Shown: positions 7,877 through 16,287 of the stretch, piece after piece
Layout: every line of letters starts with the position of its first letter
Numbering within the stretch: the stretch's first letter is position 1
NCBI GenBank assembly: GCA_938041035.1
Contig: CALHYX010000004.1
Span: 1-64,000 of the forward strand
Direction of reading: 5' to 3'
DNA: 64,000 nt
Source: an uncultured Acidimicrobiales bacterium
GTDB taxonomy: Bacteria; Actinomycetota; Acidimicrobiia; Acidimicrobiales; SHLQ01
Translations under genes and position numbers: made by a program
Notes under the pieces: generated by a model
Databases searched by the model: none
Told to the model about the DNA's origin: nothing
The model's input: only the letters and a program-made list of their open reading frames with translations

Positions 7877-8971
7877 TCAGACGACCGTGCGGGCGTAACG
7901 GCCACCGAGGCTCGTCAACACTTCGAAGGAGATGGTGTCCGCGCGCCGGGCTACCGCGTCGACGGGCTGATTCGGCCCCAGGAGTTCCACCGGCGCCCCC
8001 GGATACAGCGCGGTGGGGTCGACGTCGGTGACATCGACGGTCAGCAGATCCATTGATATCCGGCCTACCACCGGGCACGGTGTGGAATCGACGCTGACCT
8101 CGGCCTTTCCGCTGCCCGAGCGAAGAAAGCCGTCGCCGTATCCGGCCGAGACGGTGGCGATGAGCCGGTCATCGGGAGCGGTGTAGGTCGCGCTGTAGCC
8201 CACCGTGGTGCCCGCCGCCACGGCGCGGACCGAGATGATCGGGGCGCGGACTTCTGCGCACTGGTGCAGATCGAGGTCGCTGTCGAGCGCCGGTTGTCCG
8301 CCGTAGAGGCCGATCCCGGGCCGGGTGAGGTCGAAGTGATACGCCGCCCCCCGGGTGATACCCGCACTGTTGGCGAGCGAGGCGTCCCCGACCGGCAAAC
8401 GCGCCCGAGCGGCGCGAAAGGCCGTCAACTGGCGCTCGGTGTCGGGGCTGGCGGGATCGTCGGCGCTGTGGAGATGGCTCATCACGAGCACGACGTCGAT
8501 ACCGGCGATGCGCTCCGGCTGCTCGACGAGAGTGGTGAGTTCGGCGCCGGCCAGGCCGAGGCGCTGCATACCGGTGTCGACGTGTACGGCCGCGCGGCGG
8601 GAGGAGTCGGTGGCGCTCGACCCCCACCGCTCGACCTGGCCGAGGTCGTTGAGCACGGGCGTCAGCCGTTGGGCCATCAGGTCTTCGACGGTTCCCGGCA
8701 TGGCGCCGGACAGCACGAAGATCGTCGCCTGCGGCGCCATGGCCCGGACGTCGACGCCCTCGTCGACGGTGGCGACAAAGAAGGTGCGGCAACCGGCGCC
8801 GACAAGCGTTGGGACGGCGGCGTCGAGCCCCACGCCGTAGGCGTTGGCCTTGACGGCCGCGGCGACCGGCACCGAACCGCACGCCGCGACGAGCCGGCGG
8901 TAGTTGTGCGCTATCGCGGCGCGGTGCACCGTGAGTTGGGCAGCGCGCAGCACCGGTGCGGAGCTCGACAT
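7877..8971 (-). CDS. alr: Alanine racemase
   Basis: A 364-residue PLP racemase that interconverts L- and D-alanine for peptidoglycan. The PLP lysine is in AAVKANAYGVGL (about residue 42). The HVDTGMQRLGL and FDLTRPGIGLYGG motifs follow, and the catalytic tyrosine of the opposite face is in TVGYSATYTAP near residue 260. The second of two adjacent ATGs (8971) was preferred because it lies 7 nt after a TAGGTT box; using 8974 adds one Met. An ordinary housekeeping gene, though it sits directly upstream of nbaC/kynU, whose reaction releases L-alanine. Confidence 0.95.
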   Translation of the reverse strand: MSSSAPVLRAAQLTVHRAAIAHNYRRLVAACGSVPVAAAVKANAYGVGLDAAVPTLVGAGCRTFFVATVDEGVDVRAMAPQATIFVLSGAMPGTVEDLMAQRLTPVLNDLGQVERWGSSATDSSRRAAVHVDTGMQRLGLAGAELTTLVEQPERIAGIDVVLVMSHLHSADDPASPDTERQLTAFRAARARLPVGDASLANSAGITRGAAYHFDLTRPGIGLYGGQPALDSDLDLHQCAEVRAPIISVRAVAAGTTVGYSATYTAPDDRLIATVSAGYGDGFLRSGSGKAEVSVDSTPCPVVGRISMDLLTVDVTDVDPTALYPGAPVELLGPNQPVDAVARRADTISFEVLTSLGGRYARTVV

Positions 8972-8978
8972 CATCGAG

Positions 8979-8984
8979 AACCTA
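8979..8984 (-). promoter_or_regulatory. Candidate -10 box (TAGGTT) of alr
   Basis: TAGGTT on the minus strand lies 7 nt before the ATG at 8971, in the 45-bp gap after the SDR gene. Same form and spacing as at nbaC, hisC and the carboxylase at 51022. Confidence 0.45.
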
Positions 8985-9016
8985 GCGGTTACGGCGTTGG
9001 GGCCCGGGCCGCTGGG

Positions 9017-9937
9017 TCAGACCGGCATGCCGTGGTGAGGAGGCACATCGAGTGCACCGATGGCGTCGGCGCGGCGGTGGAGCAGATCGACCGTCTCGCG
9101 AAGATCCTTGATGATGATGTAGCGCCGCGCCGCGGTCTCGGCCACCACGAAGTCGCCCAGTTCATCCAGGTCGGCCTCGGTGACATCGCGGCCGGCGTTG
9201 GCCAGCATCTCCTTCATCTCATCGAAGGTCATGCTGCGCCGGCCGGTTCCCTCCCCGACCCGCTGCAGGTGGTCGGGACGGTTGCGGCTGGCGGTGAAGA
9301 GCCCGGTGCGAAGGAGCCCACCGGACGGGTAGAAGACCGACGCCCGGAGCTGGGTGTCCTCGCTCACCAGATTGTGATGCAGCGCTTCGGTGAAACAGCT
9401 GACCGCGGCCTTCGAAGCGGCGTACACCGATGCCGTGGGTACCGGCGCAAAGCCGCCGTCGCCCGACGACGTGTTGATCACCTGGCCCGGTTCGCCCGCC
9501 TCGAGCATGCGGGGCACGAATTCGCTCACACAGATGGCGGTGCCGAACACATTGACCCCGAAACACCAGCGCCAGTCGTTCGGTTCCTGCTGCCACGGCT
9601 TGCCGCCGCCACCGGAGGTGACGCCCGCGTTGTTGTACAGCAGGTTGCACCGGCCGTGGGTGGCGTAGACGTAGTCGGCGAGCGCCTTTACGGAGGCTTC
9701 GTCGGTGATGTCGGTGCGGTGCCCCGAGACCGGGCCGAGCGATGAAAGTTCCTCGACCGCGGCATCCAGGGCGTCGGGTTCGACGTCGGCGATCACGACA
9801 CTGGCGCCGGCGCGCAGCAGGCCCCCGACGATGCCCTTGCCAATGCCACCGGCACCGCCGGTGACGACGGCGACCGCACCCGAGATCTCGATATCGGCGA
9901 TCTGGTCGTCGATGGCTGATCCGTCCGATGTCGTCAC
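9017..9937 (-). CDS. Short-chain dehydrogenase/reductase
   Basis: A 306-residue classical SDR. It has the NAD(P) motif TGGAGGIGKG (about residues 26-35), the acidic residue in VVIADVEP suggesting NAD preference, YNNAGV, and the catalytic Ser with YAASKAAV near residue 175. The C-terminal about 50 residues form an unusual extension (EMLANAGRDVTEADLDELGDF). The GTG start at 9937 overlaps the amidohydrolase stop as GTGA, so it is translationally coupled to the two amidohydrolases and probably acts on their product or substrate. That substrate is unknown. Confidence 0.88.
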   Translation of the reverse strand: MTTSDGSAIDDQIADIEISGAVAVVTGGAGGIGKGIVGGLLRAGASVVIADVEPDALDAAVEELSSLGPVSGHRTDITDEASVKALADYVYATHGRCNLLYNNAGVTSGGGGKPWQQEPNDWRWCFGVNVFGTAICVSEFVPRMLEAGEPGQVINTSSGDGGFAPVPTASVYAASKAAVSCFTEALHHNLVSEDTQLRASVFYPSGGLLRTGLFTASRNRPDHLQRVGEGTGRRSMTFDEMKEMLANAGRDVTEADLDELGDFVVAETAARRYIIIKDLRETVDLLHRRADAIGALDVPPHHGMPV

Positions 9938-11226
9938 GCGACCTCCTGCACCTGGTTGAGTGGGTTCATGCCGGGGCAGCCCTTGGCGCGTTCGGGGATC
10001 TCGGCGTAGTCGATCGGGGTTTCCACGAACTCCTTGGTCGGGCAGAACTGCTCGGCCAGCGGGCGGAGGGCGTCGAGGTCGAAGCCGTACACGCGAGCCG
10101 CGTTGTCGGTCAGCATGGTCGTCGTCTCCTCCCGGGTCATCTGCGCGAACGTAAGCCGCAGATGTTCGTGGGTATGGGGGTAGGAGCCTTCGATGTGGGG
10201 GTAATCGCTCCCCCACATCACTCGATCGATTCCGACGCCCCGCGCGATCTCGGCTTCAGCCGGGCGGAGAAATGAGGCACCGATGTAGCACTGGCGCTGG
10301 AAGTACTCGGTCGGCGTGAGCGACATCTGGGCGACTGCCTGGCCGCCGAAGATGGACTCGGATCCGTACTTCGAGTGCTTCATCCGGTGGTGGAAGCTGT
10401 CGAGCTTGGCGAGCGTATCGGGCACCCAGGCCGTGCCGGTTTCGGTGATGACATAGGCCATGTCCGGATACCGCTCGAACACTCCGGAGAACATCAGGTG
10501 CCAAAGGGCCCGCTGTGTCCACCACTGCACCTCGAGCATGAACATCGCCAGCGACGAGGGGAAATGGTTGCCGAAGTTTGGGGTGGCGCCGCCCGCGTGG
10601 TGGTTGAGCGGCATACCGGCGGCCGCAGCCGCGGCCCAGATCGGTTCGTAGCTCGCGGAGTACAGCGGTTCGAACGGTGAGTCCGGTGGCGCACCGGGAA
10701 CGAGGACGCCACCGCGCAGCCCCTGCTCGGCCGCCCACTCGATTTCGGCGACCGAACCCTCGACGTCGCCGAGGAAGATCTGGATGATGCCGGCTCGGCG
10801 CTCCGGCGCTTCGCTCACGAAGTCGGCCAGCCATCGGTTGTGGGCGCGAAGGCCGGCCCATCGGTGCTCGAAGTTGTCCGAGTAGGGCGGGGCCTCGAAC
10901 GAGGTCGCCGCCGGTGGAGCGAACGGTGGTTGGGTATTCGGAAAGAGCACCGCCGCGATGACGCCATCGGCTTCTTGTTCGCGCAGGCGCTGTTCCGAGG
11001 AGTGGTTTCGGTAGCCGAATTCCTCGGGGTCGCCGTCGACGCCTACCTCCATGGGACTGCGTTCCATGTCCTTGAACAGTTCGAGGCGCCGTTGGTGGTC
11101 GGCCTTCATGAACTCGGCCCACTCGTCGAAGTCGGCGTGGTACCGGGCGTCGAGGTACGGCCGGTACCCCAGCAGGTCGGCACCGCAGTGGGTGTCGGCC
11201 GAAATGACTATGTGGTGATCGGACAC
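9934..11226 (-). CDS. Amidohydrolase-family protein (Amidohydro_2)
   Basis: A 430-residue TIM-barrel amidohydrolase of the family that includes ACMS and resorcylate decarboxylases, though nearly 100 residues longer than those. The N-terminal metal motif is SADTHCG (Asp-x-His instead of His-x-His). Downstream are PLNHHAGG, HLMFSGVFERYP and the metal aspartate in MWGSDYPHIEGSYP. The GTG at 11226 was chosen because a GAAGGA element lies 6 nt upstream; an ATG at 11241 would overlap the upstream gene and lacks a ribosome site. It is paralogous to the gene 2 bp upstream and coupled to the SDR downstream. It could be a decarboxylase or a hydrolase; the substrate is unknown. Confidence 0.85.
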   Translation of the reverse strand: MSDHHIVISADTHCGADLLGYRPYLDARYHADFDEWAEFMKADHQRRLELFKDMERSPMEVGVDGDPEEFGYRNHSSEQRLREQEADGVIAAVLFPNTQPPFAPPAATSFEAPPYSDNFEHRWAGLRAHNRWLADFVSEAPERRAGIIQIFLGDVEGSVAEIEWAAEQGLRGGVLVPGAPPDSPFEPLYSASYEPIWAAAAAAGMPLNHHAGGATPNFGNHFPSSLAMFMLEVQWWTQRALWHLMFSGVFERYPDMAYVITETGTAWVPDTLAKLDSFHHRMKHSKYGSESIFGGQAVAQMSLTPTEYFQRQCYIGASFLRPAEAEIARGVGIDRVMWGSDYPHIEGSYPHTHEHLRLTFAQMTREETTTMLTDNAARVYGFDLDALRPLAEQFCPTKEFVETPIDYAEIPERAKGCPGMNPLNQVQEVA

Positions 11227-11228
11227 CC

Positions 11229-12518
11229 TTAGTCCTTCCATTCGATGTTGTAGTCGTCGAACCAGAACCGGGCCTCGCGGATGGCGTTGGGCTCCATGCG
11301 TAGGTCGAGGTCCTGGTTGAGCTGCTCGGGCGTTGGTCCAATGTCGGCCGCGATCTTGGTAAGACCGTCGATGTCGAGGTCATAGCAGCGCACCGCGTTG
11401 AGGCCCAGCAACAGCCGGGTCTCCTCCACCGGTATGTCCTGGAAGTCGGTCTCGAGCCGGGTCAAGGTGTTGGGCCAGGAGCCCTCGGGGTGCGGATAGT
11501 CGGTGCCCCACATCAACGCGTCGATGCCGTTGATGTAGCGCCGCCGCAGTTCGACCTTGCTCATGGTCGACGCGCCGATGAACACGTTCGTGCCGATGTA
11601 CTCCGACGGCAGGCGTTCGATCAGCCCGGAGGTGGCCGCCGCCATCTTTTTCACCTTCCAGTTGCGGCCGCCAAACATGGCGTCGGTCTTGAACAGGAGA
11701 TCGCCCAACCACCACGAGCCGCATTCCACCGGGGCGTACTTCAGGTTGGGGAAGCGATCGAACTTGCCCGACAGCAGCAACTGCCACAGAGGGCGGTGCG
11801 TCCAGAAGGCAACCTCGAGCATGTACTGGGCCATGTTCTCGTTGTAGGCCTCGCGATCGGCCTCGCCGGAGTGGGTGTGCACCACGAGACCGGCTTCGGC
11901 ACAGGCGGCCCACACCGGGTCGTAGCTCTCGTGACCGTAGGACGGCTTGTCGTGCCACATCGTCGGGATCATGATCCCGCGGATCCCCGGCTTGCCGGCC
12001 AGGGCCTCGATCTCGCTGACCGCCTCGTCGACCCCGTGGGTGATCGGGACCAGGGCAACGCCGGCGCGTCGCGGCGGGTTGGTGGCGCAGAACTCCTCCA
12101 ACCAACGGTTGTGGGCGCGAGCGCCCGCCCATGCCAAACGCGGGTCGGTGATCATGCCGGCGGCGAGACCGGCGCCGAACGGCGGCGACTCCATACCCGT
12201 GACCGCGTCGCCATCGGCGAAGATGATTTCGCCGGCGACGCCGTCCGCGTCGAGCGTCTTGTCCCGAATCGCGGGATCGTAGGCCCCCTTGAGGCCAATC
12301 TCGTTCTCGCGTTCCCACTGTTCGACGTACTCGCCGTTCATCTCCTCGACCATCGCCCGGTGTTCGTGGCGGGTGACGAGCCACTCGTCGAATTCCGCGT
12401 GGATCGAGGACTCCAGGTACTCGCGGTAGTCCTCGACGAACAACCCTGCGTGGGTGTCGGACGAGACGATGATGTAGGGGTTGTTGCTCTGATCGATGCC
12501 TTCTACCGGGTTCGGCAT
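11229..12518 (-). CDS. Amidohydrolase-family protein (Amidohydro_2), tandem paralogue
   Basis: A 429-residue amidohydrolase sharing layout with the next gene: VSSDTHAGLFVEDYREYL at the N-terminus, VVHTHSGEAD in the middle, and LMWGTDYPHPEGSWPNT with the metal-binding aspartate near residue 345. The ATG at 12518 was chosen because CAGGAGAG lies just upstream. It is the first gene of the minus-strand run, facing the TetR gene across a 203-bp divergent gap, so that regulator may control it. Such pairs are common in actinobacterial lipid and aromatic catabolism clusters; the actual substrate is not inferable. Confidence 0.85.
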   Translation of the reverse strand: MPNPVEGIDQSNNPYIIVSSDTHAGLFVEDYREYLESSIHAEFDEWLVTRHEHRAMVEEMNGEYVEQWERENEIGLKGAYDPAIRDKTLDADGVAGEIIFADGDAVTGMESPPFGAGLAAGMITDPRLAWAGARAHNRWLEEFCATNPPRRAGVALVPITHGVDEAVSEIEALAGKPGIRGIMIPTMWHDKPSYGHESYDPVWAACAEAGLVVHTHSGEADREAYNENMAQYMLEVAFWTHRPLWQLLLSGKFDRFPNLKYAPVECGSWWLGDLLFKTDAMFGGRNWKVKKMAAATSGLIERLPSEYIGTNVFIGASTMSKVELRRRYINGIDALMWGTDYPHPEGSWPNTLTRLETDFQDIPVEETRLLLGLNAVRCYDLDIDGLTKIAADIGPTPEQLNQDLDLRMEPNAIREARFWFDDYNIEWKD

Positions 12519-12585
12519 GGGCTCTCCTGAACGTCGGGTGAGCAATATCGGCTGCCGAGCACGGGGTGTCGACCGTCGCGTATTG

Positions 12586-12628
12586 TCAAGACTTGAACGC
12601 TGTCATAGTGTTACTTGCACACTGTTAC
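12586..12628. promoter_or_regulatory. Candidate operator region between amidohydrolase and TetR genes
   Basis: The 203-bp divergent gap 12519-12721 holds a perfect 11-bp palindrome TCAAGaCTTGA at 12586-12596, and two direct copies of TGTTAC at 12609-12614 and 12623-12628 spaced 14 bp apart. Position and symmetry fit an operator for the adjacent TetR protein. The half-sites resemble KstR2-type CAAG/CTTG arms, but the centre here is 1 nt rather than 2. Confidence 0.35.
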
Positions 12629-12721
12629 AGACGGACTGGTCTCACGCAATCTCTTCGAGGCCCTTTCGCCGGACAGCGTTCGAAACCAGTTCTGCGCCAC
12701 CGTGAGTCCCCCGAGGCACCC

Positions 12722-13498
12722 ATGAAGCGAAGCCAGGAAGCCACCGTCGAAGGAACCGGCCGCCGCGCCGGCCTCGATCGCGCTGACGTGGTACTCGCCG
12801 CCCTCCGACTGGTCGAAACCGAGGGGGCCGACGCACTCACCATGCGGAATCTGGCCGGCCGGCTCGAGGTCACGACGACCACCATCTACTGGCATGTCGG
12901 TGGCCGCGACGAGCTGATCACCGAACTGATCCGCTACCAGTCCGAGATTCAGGCCGCCCGGCCGATCGAAGGGGAGACTCCGCACGAGCGGGTGGTTTCG
13001 CTCGCGCGCCACATTTGGGAAAGCGCTCGCGAGAATCGCGCCATTACCAGCCTCGCCCACCAGAACGGGGCGACCAGCCTGCTGGAGCGCCCGCTCGAAA
13101 TCGCGCTGGTCCACGAACTGCAGGTAGCCGGGGTTACCGGCGCGGCCGCCGCCGAAGCGCATCGGGCGATCCTGGCGACCGTGGGTGGGCTACTCATCCA
13201 GGCGCTACGCGACGAGTCGATCATTCCGGCGAATCGACGGTCCGAGGCGCTGTGGGCCGACACCGACCCGGAGCTGGGGCTCGACGCCGCGACGATCGAC
13301 GCACTGGCCCAGCCGGCCGACCTCGACGCGCTGTTCGAATCGACCATCAACGCCGTGGTCGCCCACATCCTGGCGAAACCGGAACCGGTGAAGAGACGAT
13401 CGCGGCCGGCCGCAGCGAAAGCGGCCGGGCCGGCGAAGAACAAGACGAAGCGGGCCAGGAAGAGCACGACCAAGCGCACGACGAAATCGAACGGGTGA
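12722..13498 (+). CDS. TetR-family regulator with Lys/Arg-rich histone-like C-terminal tail
   Basis: A 258-residue regulator. The N-terminal helix-turn-helix covers about residues 15-65 (LDRADVVLAALRLVETEGAD then RLEVTTTTIYWHVGGRDELI). The ligand domain follows to about residue 217. The last about 40 residues (from EPVKRRSRP) are almost entirely Lys, Arg, Ala, Thr and Ser, with KTKRARK and KSTTKRTTK, like actinobacterial H1/AlgP-type DNA-binding tails. TetR proteins normally end with the ligand domain. The ATG at 12722 gives the normal N-terminus; the frame runs further upstream without support. It is divergent from the amidohydrolases and followed by an acetoacetate-decarboxylase-fold gene. 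Confidence 0.9.
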   Translation: MKRSQEATVEGTGRRAGLDRADVVLAALRLVETEGADALTMRNLAGRLEVTTTTIYWHVGGRDELITELIRYQSEIQAARPIEGETPHERVVSLARHIWESARENRAITSLAHQNGATSLLERPLEIALVHELQVAGVTGAAAAEAHRAILATVGGLLIQALRDESIIPANRRSEALWADTDPELGLDAATIDALAQPADLDALFESTINAVVAHILAKPEPVKRRSRPAAAKAAGPAKNKTKRARKSTTKRTTKSNG

Positions 13499-13617
13499 CC
13501 GTTTCGAACTGAGCGGTCGCCGACGATCCGCTTCACGACGAGCACCAAGACAAAGACCGAAACAAGCAGCAAAACAAGCACGGAAACCAGCGAGCACAAG
13601 CAACCGGGGAGAATCCA

Positions 13618-14382
13618 ATGTCCGAAGCACCGATGAGCACCACCGGGGAGATGGGTGGCTGGCCAAAGTTGGTGGTGAAATACACGACCGACCCCGCGAA
13701 CATCGGGCCGCTGTTGCCTCCGGGTCTCACCGCGCTCGACCCGGTCGTCACCGTCGGCATCTACTGCGTGCCGATCCTCGGCGAACCCGAGTACGGCGTG
13801 AGCGTGAAGGTGCCGGCGGAGTGGAACGGCGTCGCCGGTCAGTACAACCTCGGTATGGGAATCGACCAGGAGGCCGCGGTATTCATCAGCGGCGAGCTGA
13901 ACGGGCAGCCCAAGTTCCTGTGCGACATCCGCTATCACCGGTTGGGTGATCAGGTCGGCGCCCGCACCATTCACCAGGGGTACACGTTCGTCGAGTTCGA
14001 AGGCACCGTCACGGGTCCGGGTGATGTGGTGAGCGGCGACGTGGTCGAACACGAGTGGTGGACCAAGTACTCCCGCGCTATCGGTGGCGCCGAAAAGGAA
14101 TATGACTTCGCCCCGCACGTGGTCGATGTGGCCACCACGTTCGAGCAAAAGCACGTGGAGAACATCGACGGCGAGCTGCGGCTACTCGACAGCCCCTGGG
14201 ACCCGATCGCCCGCTACCTGCCGATGGGCGATCTGGTTTCCGCGCAGTTGGTGACCCACCAGGCCAAAGCGCGAGACATCACCAACGCCGGGCCGCTCGA
14301 TCCGGACGCATTCTGGCCGCACGCCGATGTGATCGGCGGAAGTCGTTGGCCGGGGCACAGGGGTGGCCCCAAGCCGGCGTAA
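13618..14382 (+). CDS. Acetoacetate decarboxylase-fold protein
   Basis: A 254-residue protein of the acetoacetate decarboxylase superfamily. It contains VTVGIYCVPI, YNLGMGIDQEAAVFISGE and NGQPKFLCDIRYHR near residue 100. The lysine in the last segment aligns with the Schiff-base lysine of the family, but the second, pKa-lowering lysine of true acetoacetate decarboxylase is replaced by Phe, so the reaction may differ (aldolase-dehydratase-type members exist). It follows the TetR gene across a 119-bp, comparatively A/C-rich gap (13540-13610) with GGGGAGAA before the ATG. Probably involved in keto-acid or lipid breakdown; this is inference. Confidence 0.75.
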   Translation: MSEAPMSTTGEMGGWPKLVVKYTTDPANIGPLLPPGLTALDPVVTVGIYCVPILGEPEYGVSVKVPAEWNGVAGQYNLGMGIDQEAAVFISGELNGQPKFLCDIRYHRLGDQVGARTIHQGYTFVEFEGTVTGPGDVVSGDVVEHEWWTKYSRAIGGAEKEYDFAPHVVDVATTFEQKHVENIDGELRLLDSPWDPIARYLPMGDLVSAQLVTHQAKARDITNAGPLDPDAFWPHADVIGGSRWPGHRGGPKPA

Positions 14383-14420
14383 GCAACCGCGGCGTCACGG
14401 TGCCGGGAAACGGATAGTCC

Positions 14421-14831
14421 CTACATCGTCGACCACGCGGTCTCCTCCACCAGCCTGGTGCTGCGCCATCCCTCCTTGGTGCGCACCAGGCTGTGGTTGT
14501 AGTAACCACCGCACCAGAACATGTTGTCGCCGCCCGCGAACTTCATGGGGTTGTAGAACATCGCCCGCACCGTCGCGGTGTCGCCGTCGATGGCGACCTC
14601 CTGGTTGGCGATGAGGTGCTGCGTCGTCTCAAACATCGGCAGGGTCGTGCTGAGCCATTCGGCCATCTCGGCGACCGTCCCCTTTTCGCCGCCCGCGGAG
14701 GTGTAGTCGATCGTTGCGTCCTCGGTGAAGACCGACCGAAACAGGTCCCAGTCCTTGGTGTCGACCGAGGTGGCGTATCGGGTGAGCAGGTCGCCGATCT
14801 CGATCCGGTCGGCGAGGGTTTGTGGATCCAT
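14421..14831 (-). CDS. NTF2-like/SnoaL-type small enzyme
   Basis: A 136-residue protein of the NTF2-like fold. The pattern ADRIEIGDLLTRYATSVDTKDW, then LFRSVFTEDATIDYTSAGG and a C-terminal GGYYNHSLVRTKEGW, is typical of SnoaL_4-type proteins, which form small cone-shaped pockets for isomerase, dehydratase or scaffold roles. The ATG at 14831 is preceded by GGAAGAAG. It is convergent with the decarboxylase-fold gene and divergent from the DegT-family gene. The specific reaction is unknown; relatives occur in steroid degradation loci. Confidence 0.8.
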   Translation of the reverse strand: MDPQTLADRIEIGDLLTRYATSVDTKDWDLFRSVFTEDATIDYTSAGGEKGTVAEMAEWLSTTLPMFETTQHLIANQEVAIDGDTATVRAMFYNPMKFAGGDNMFWCGGYYNHSLVRTKEGWRSTRLVEETAWSTM

Positions 14832-14977
14832 GGTCGCTTCTTCCGTGCGTAGGTAGCCAGGCGCTGGGTGAGCTGATCGCAGCTGCACCCCTGCAACCTG
14901 CCCCGCCGGGTTCGACACCGTCAAAAGACCACCGGTGATCTGGGAGCAAGCGGGCGCGACAGCTACGGTGCCGCACC

Positions 14978-16216
14978 ATGAGCAACGGTGATGGTCCCAC
15001 CCGACGAATCGAGTACGCGGGCAGCGTGCACGACGAACGTGAGATCGCTGCTGTGGTGGAGGTATTGGAGGGTCCCGCCACGGCGCTACGGATCGGCCGG
15101 CGGGTGAAGGAGATGGAGCGTCTCGTCGCCTCCACCTTCGCCAAGCAGCACGGGGTCATGGTGAACTCCGGCTCCTCGGCGTTGTACCTGGCGATCGAAC
15201 TGCTCGACGTGGAGCCGGGCGACGAGATCATCACCTCGGCCGTGACCTTCTCCACCGACATCGCTCCGATGGTGAAACGGGGCCTGCACCCGGTCTTTGT
15301 CGACGTCACCCCCGACACGTTTCAGATCGACGTCGATCAGATCGAAGGGGCGATTGGCCCTCGTACGAAGGCGATCCTGGTCCCGAACCTGATCGGCAAC
15401 TGTCCGGATTGGGATGCCATTCGCGCCGTCGCCGACCGTCACGACCTCGTGGTGATCGAGGACAGCTGCGACTGCCTCGGAGCGTCGCTGCGCGGCACTC
15501 CCACCGGGACCCGCTCGGACATGTCGCTGACCAGCTTCGCGATGAGCCACATCATCACCGCGGCGGGTACGGGCGGCATGTTATGCCTCGACGACCCGGC
15601 CTGGCTCGACCGCGCCGTGCTCCTGCGGCGATGGGGGCGCCGCAGCGAGACCGCGCTGTTCGGGTCGCGCAAGGGCGAACGCCGCTTCTTCAGCGAACTG
15701 CCCGATGGCACCGAGTACGACGACCTGTTCATCTTCGACGACGTCGGCTGGAACTTTGAACCGTCCGAGCTGTCAGCGGCGTTCGGGGTTGTGCAGATGG
15801 GCAAACTCGACGAGAACCTGGCGATCCGGAAACGGAACTTCGCCATCTTGTACGAGGGCTTTGCCGATCATCCCGAGGTCTTCGTGCTGCCTCGGACGAC
15901 CCCGGAGGTCGACACCGCCTGGCACATGTTCCCGTTTCTGATCCGGCCGGAGTCCGGGGTTGGTCGGGCCGCGTTCCAGGCCCACATGGAAGGCAACGGG
16001 GTGGACACGCGCATGGTGTGGACGGGAAACGCGCTGCGGCAACCGGCGTTCGCATCCGTCGCGCACCGCGTCGCCGACGCCGGGTTGGCGAACGCCGACG
16101 CCGTCATGGACCGCGGGTTGATCCTGCCCTGCAACCATGGTCTCACCGAAGACGACATGGCCTACATCGTCGATACGGCCGCGGGGTTCCTCGCCGGTGC
16201 AAAGCCGACATCGTGA
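14978..16216 (+). CDS. DegT/DnrJ/EryC1-family PLP/PMP enzyme with His in place of Lys (ColD-like)
   Basis: A 412-residue fold-type-I enzyme of the sugar aminotransferase family. Landmarks are VNSGSSALYLAIELL (residues 62-76), GDEIITSAVTFSTD, and VVIEDSCDCLGA with the PLP-binding Asp162. In TSFAMSHIITAAGTGG the position that normally holds the Schiff-base lysine is His191. Natural His variants are the PMP-dependent sugar 3-dehydratases ColD and RfbH/E1. No cysteine cluster for an E1-type 2Fe-2S centre is seen, so ColD-like chemistry (loss of the 3-hydroxyl of a 4-keto-6-deoxy sugar) is the better guess. No sugar-nucleotide genes are adjacent, so the substrate is open. Confidence 0.82.
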   Translation: MSNGDGPTRRIEYAGSVHDEREIAAVVEVLEGPATALRIGRRVKEMERLVASTFAKQHGVMVNSGSSALYLAIELLDVEPGDEIITSAVTFSTDIAPMVKRGLHPVFVDVTPDTFQIDVDQIEGAIGPRTKAILVPNLIGNCPDWDAIRAVADRHDLVVIEDSCDCLGASLRGTPTGTRSDMSLTSFAMSHIITAAGTGGMLCLDDPAWLDRAVLLRRWGRRSETALFGSRKGERRFFSELPDGTEYDDLFIFDDVGWNFEPSELSAAFGVVQMGKLDENLAIRKRNFAILYEGFADHPEVFVLPRTTPEVDTAWHMFPFLIRPESGVGRAAFQAHMEGNGVDTRMVWTGNALRQPAFASVAHRVADAGLANADAVMDRGLILPCNHGLTEDDMAYIVDTAAGFLAGAKPTS

Positions 16217-16287
16217 CCCGTTGATGCGGCGCTGACCACCGTTCCGGCGATCTTGCCGGTCGGTGAAGGTCGCCTTAGCGTGCGGGC

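Noticed and set aside
6181..8031. A 616-codon open frame on the plus strand, opposite kynU and nbaC
   Set aside because: It is antisense to two genes with clear catalytic motifs. Its translation is low-complexity Gly/Arg/Val/His-rich with no domain, as expected from the complementary strand of GC-rich codons.
13540..13610. A/C-rich stretch between the TetR and decarboxylase-fold genes, considered as a small RNA or short gene
   Set aside because: No start with a ribosome site, no stable hairpin seen by eye, and it reads as a leader before the GGGGAGAA ribosome site. No support for a separate feature.
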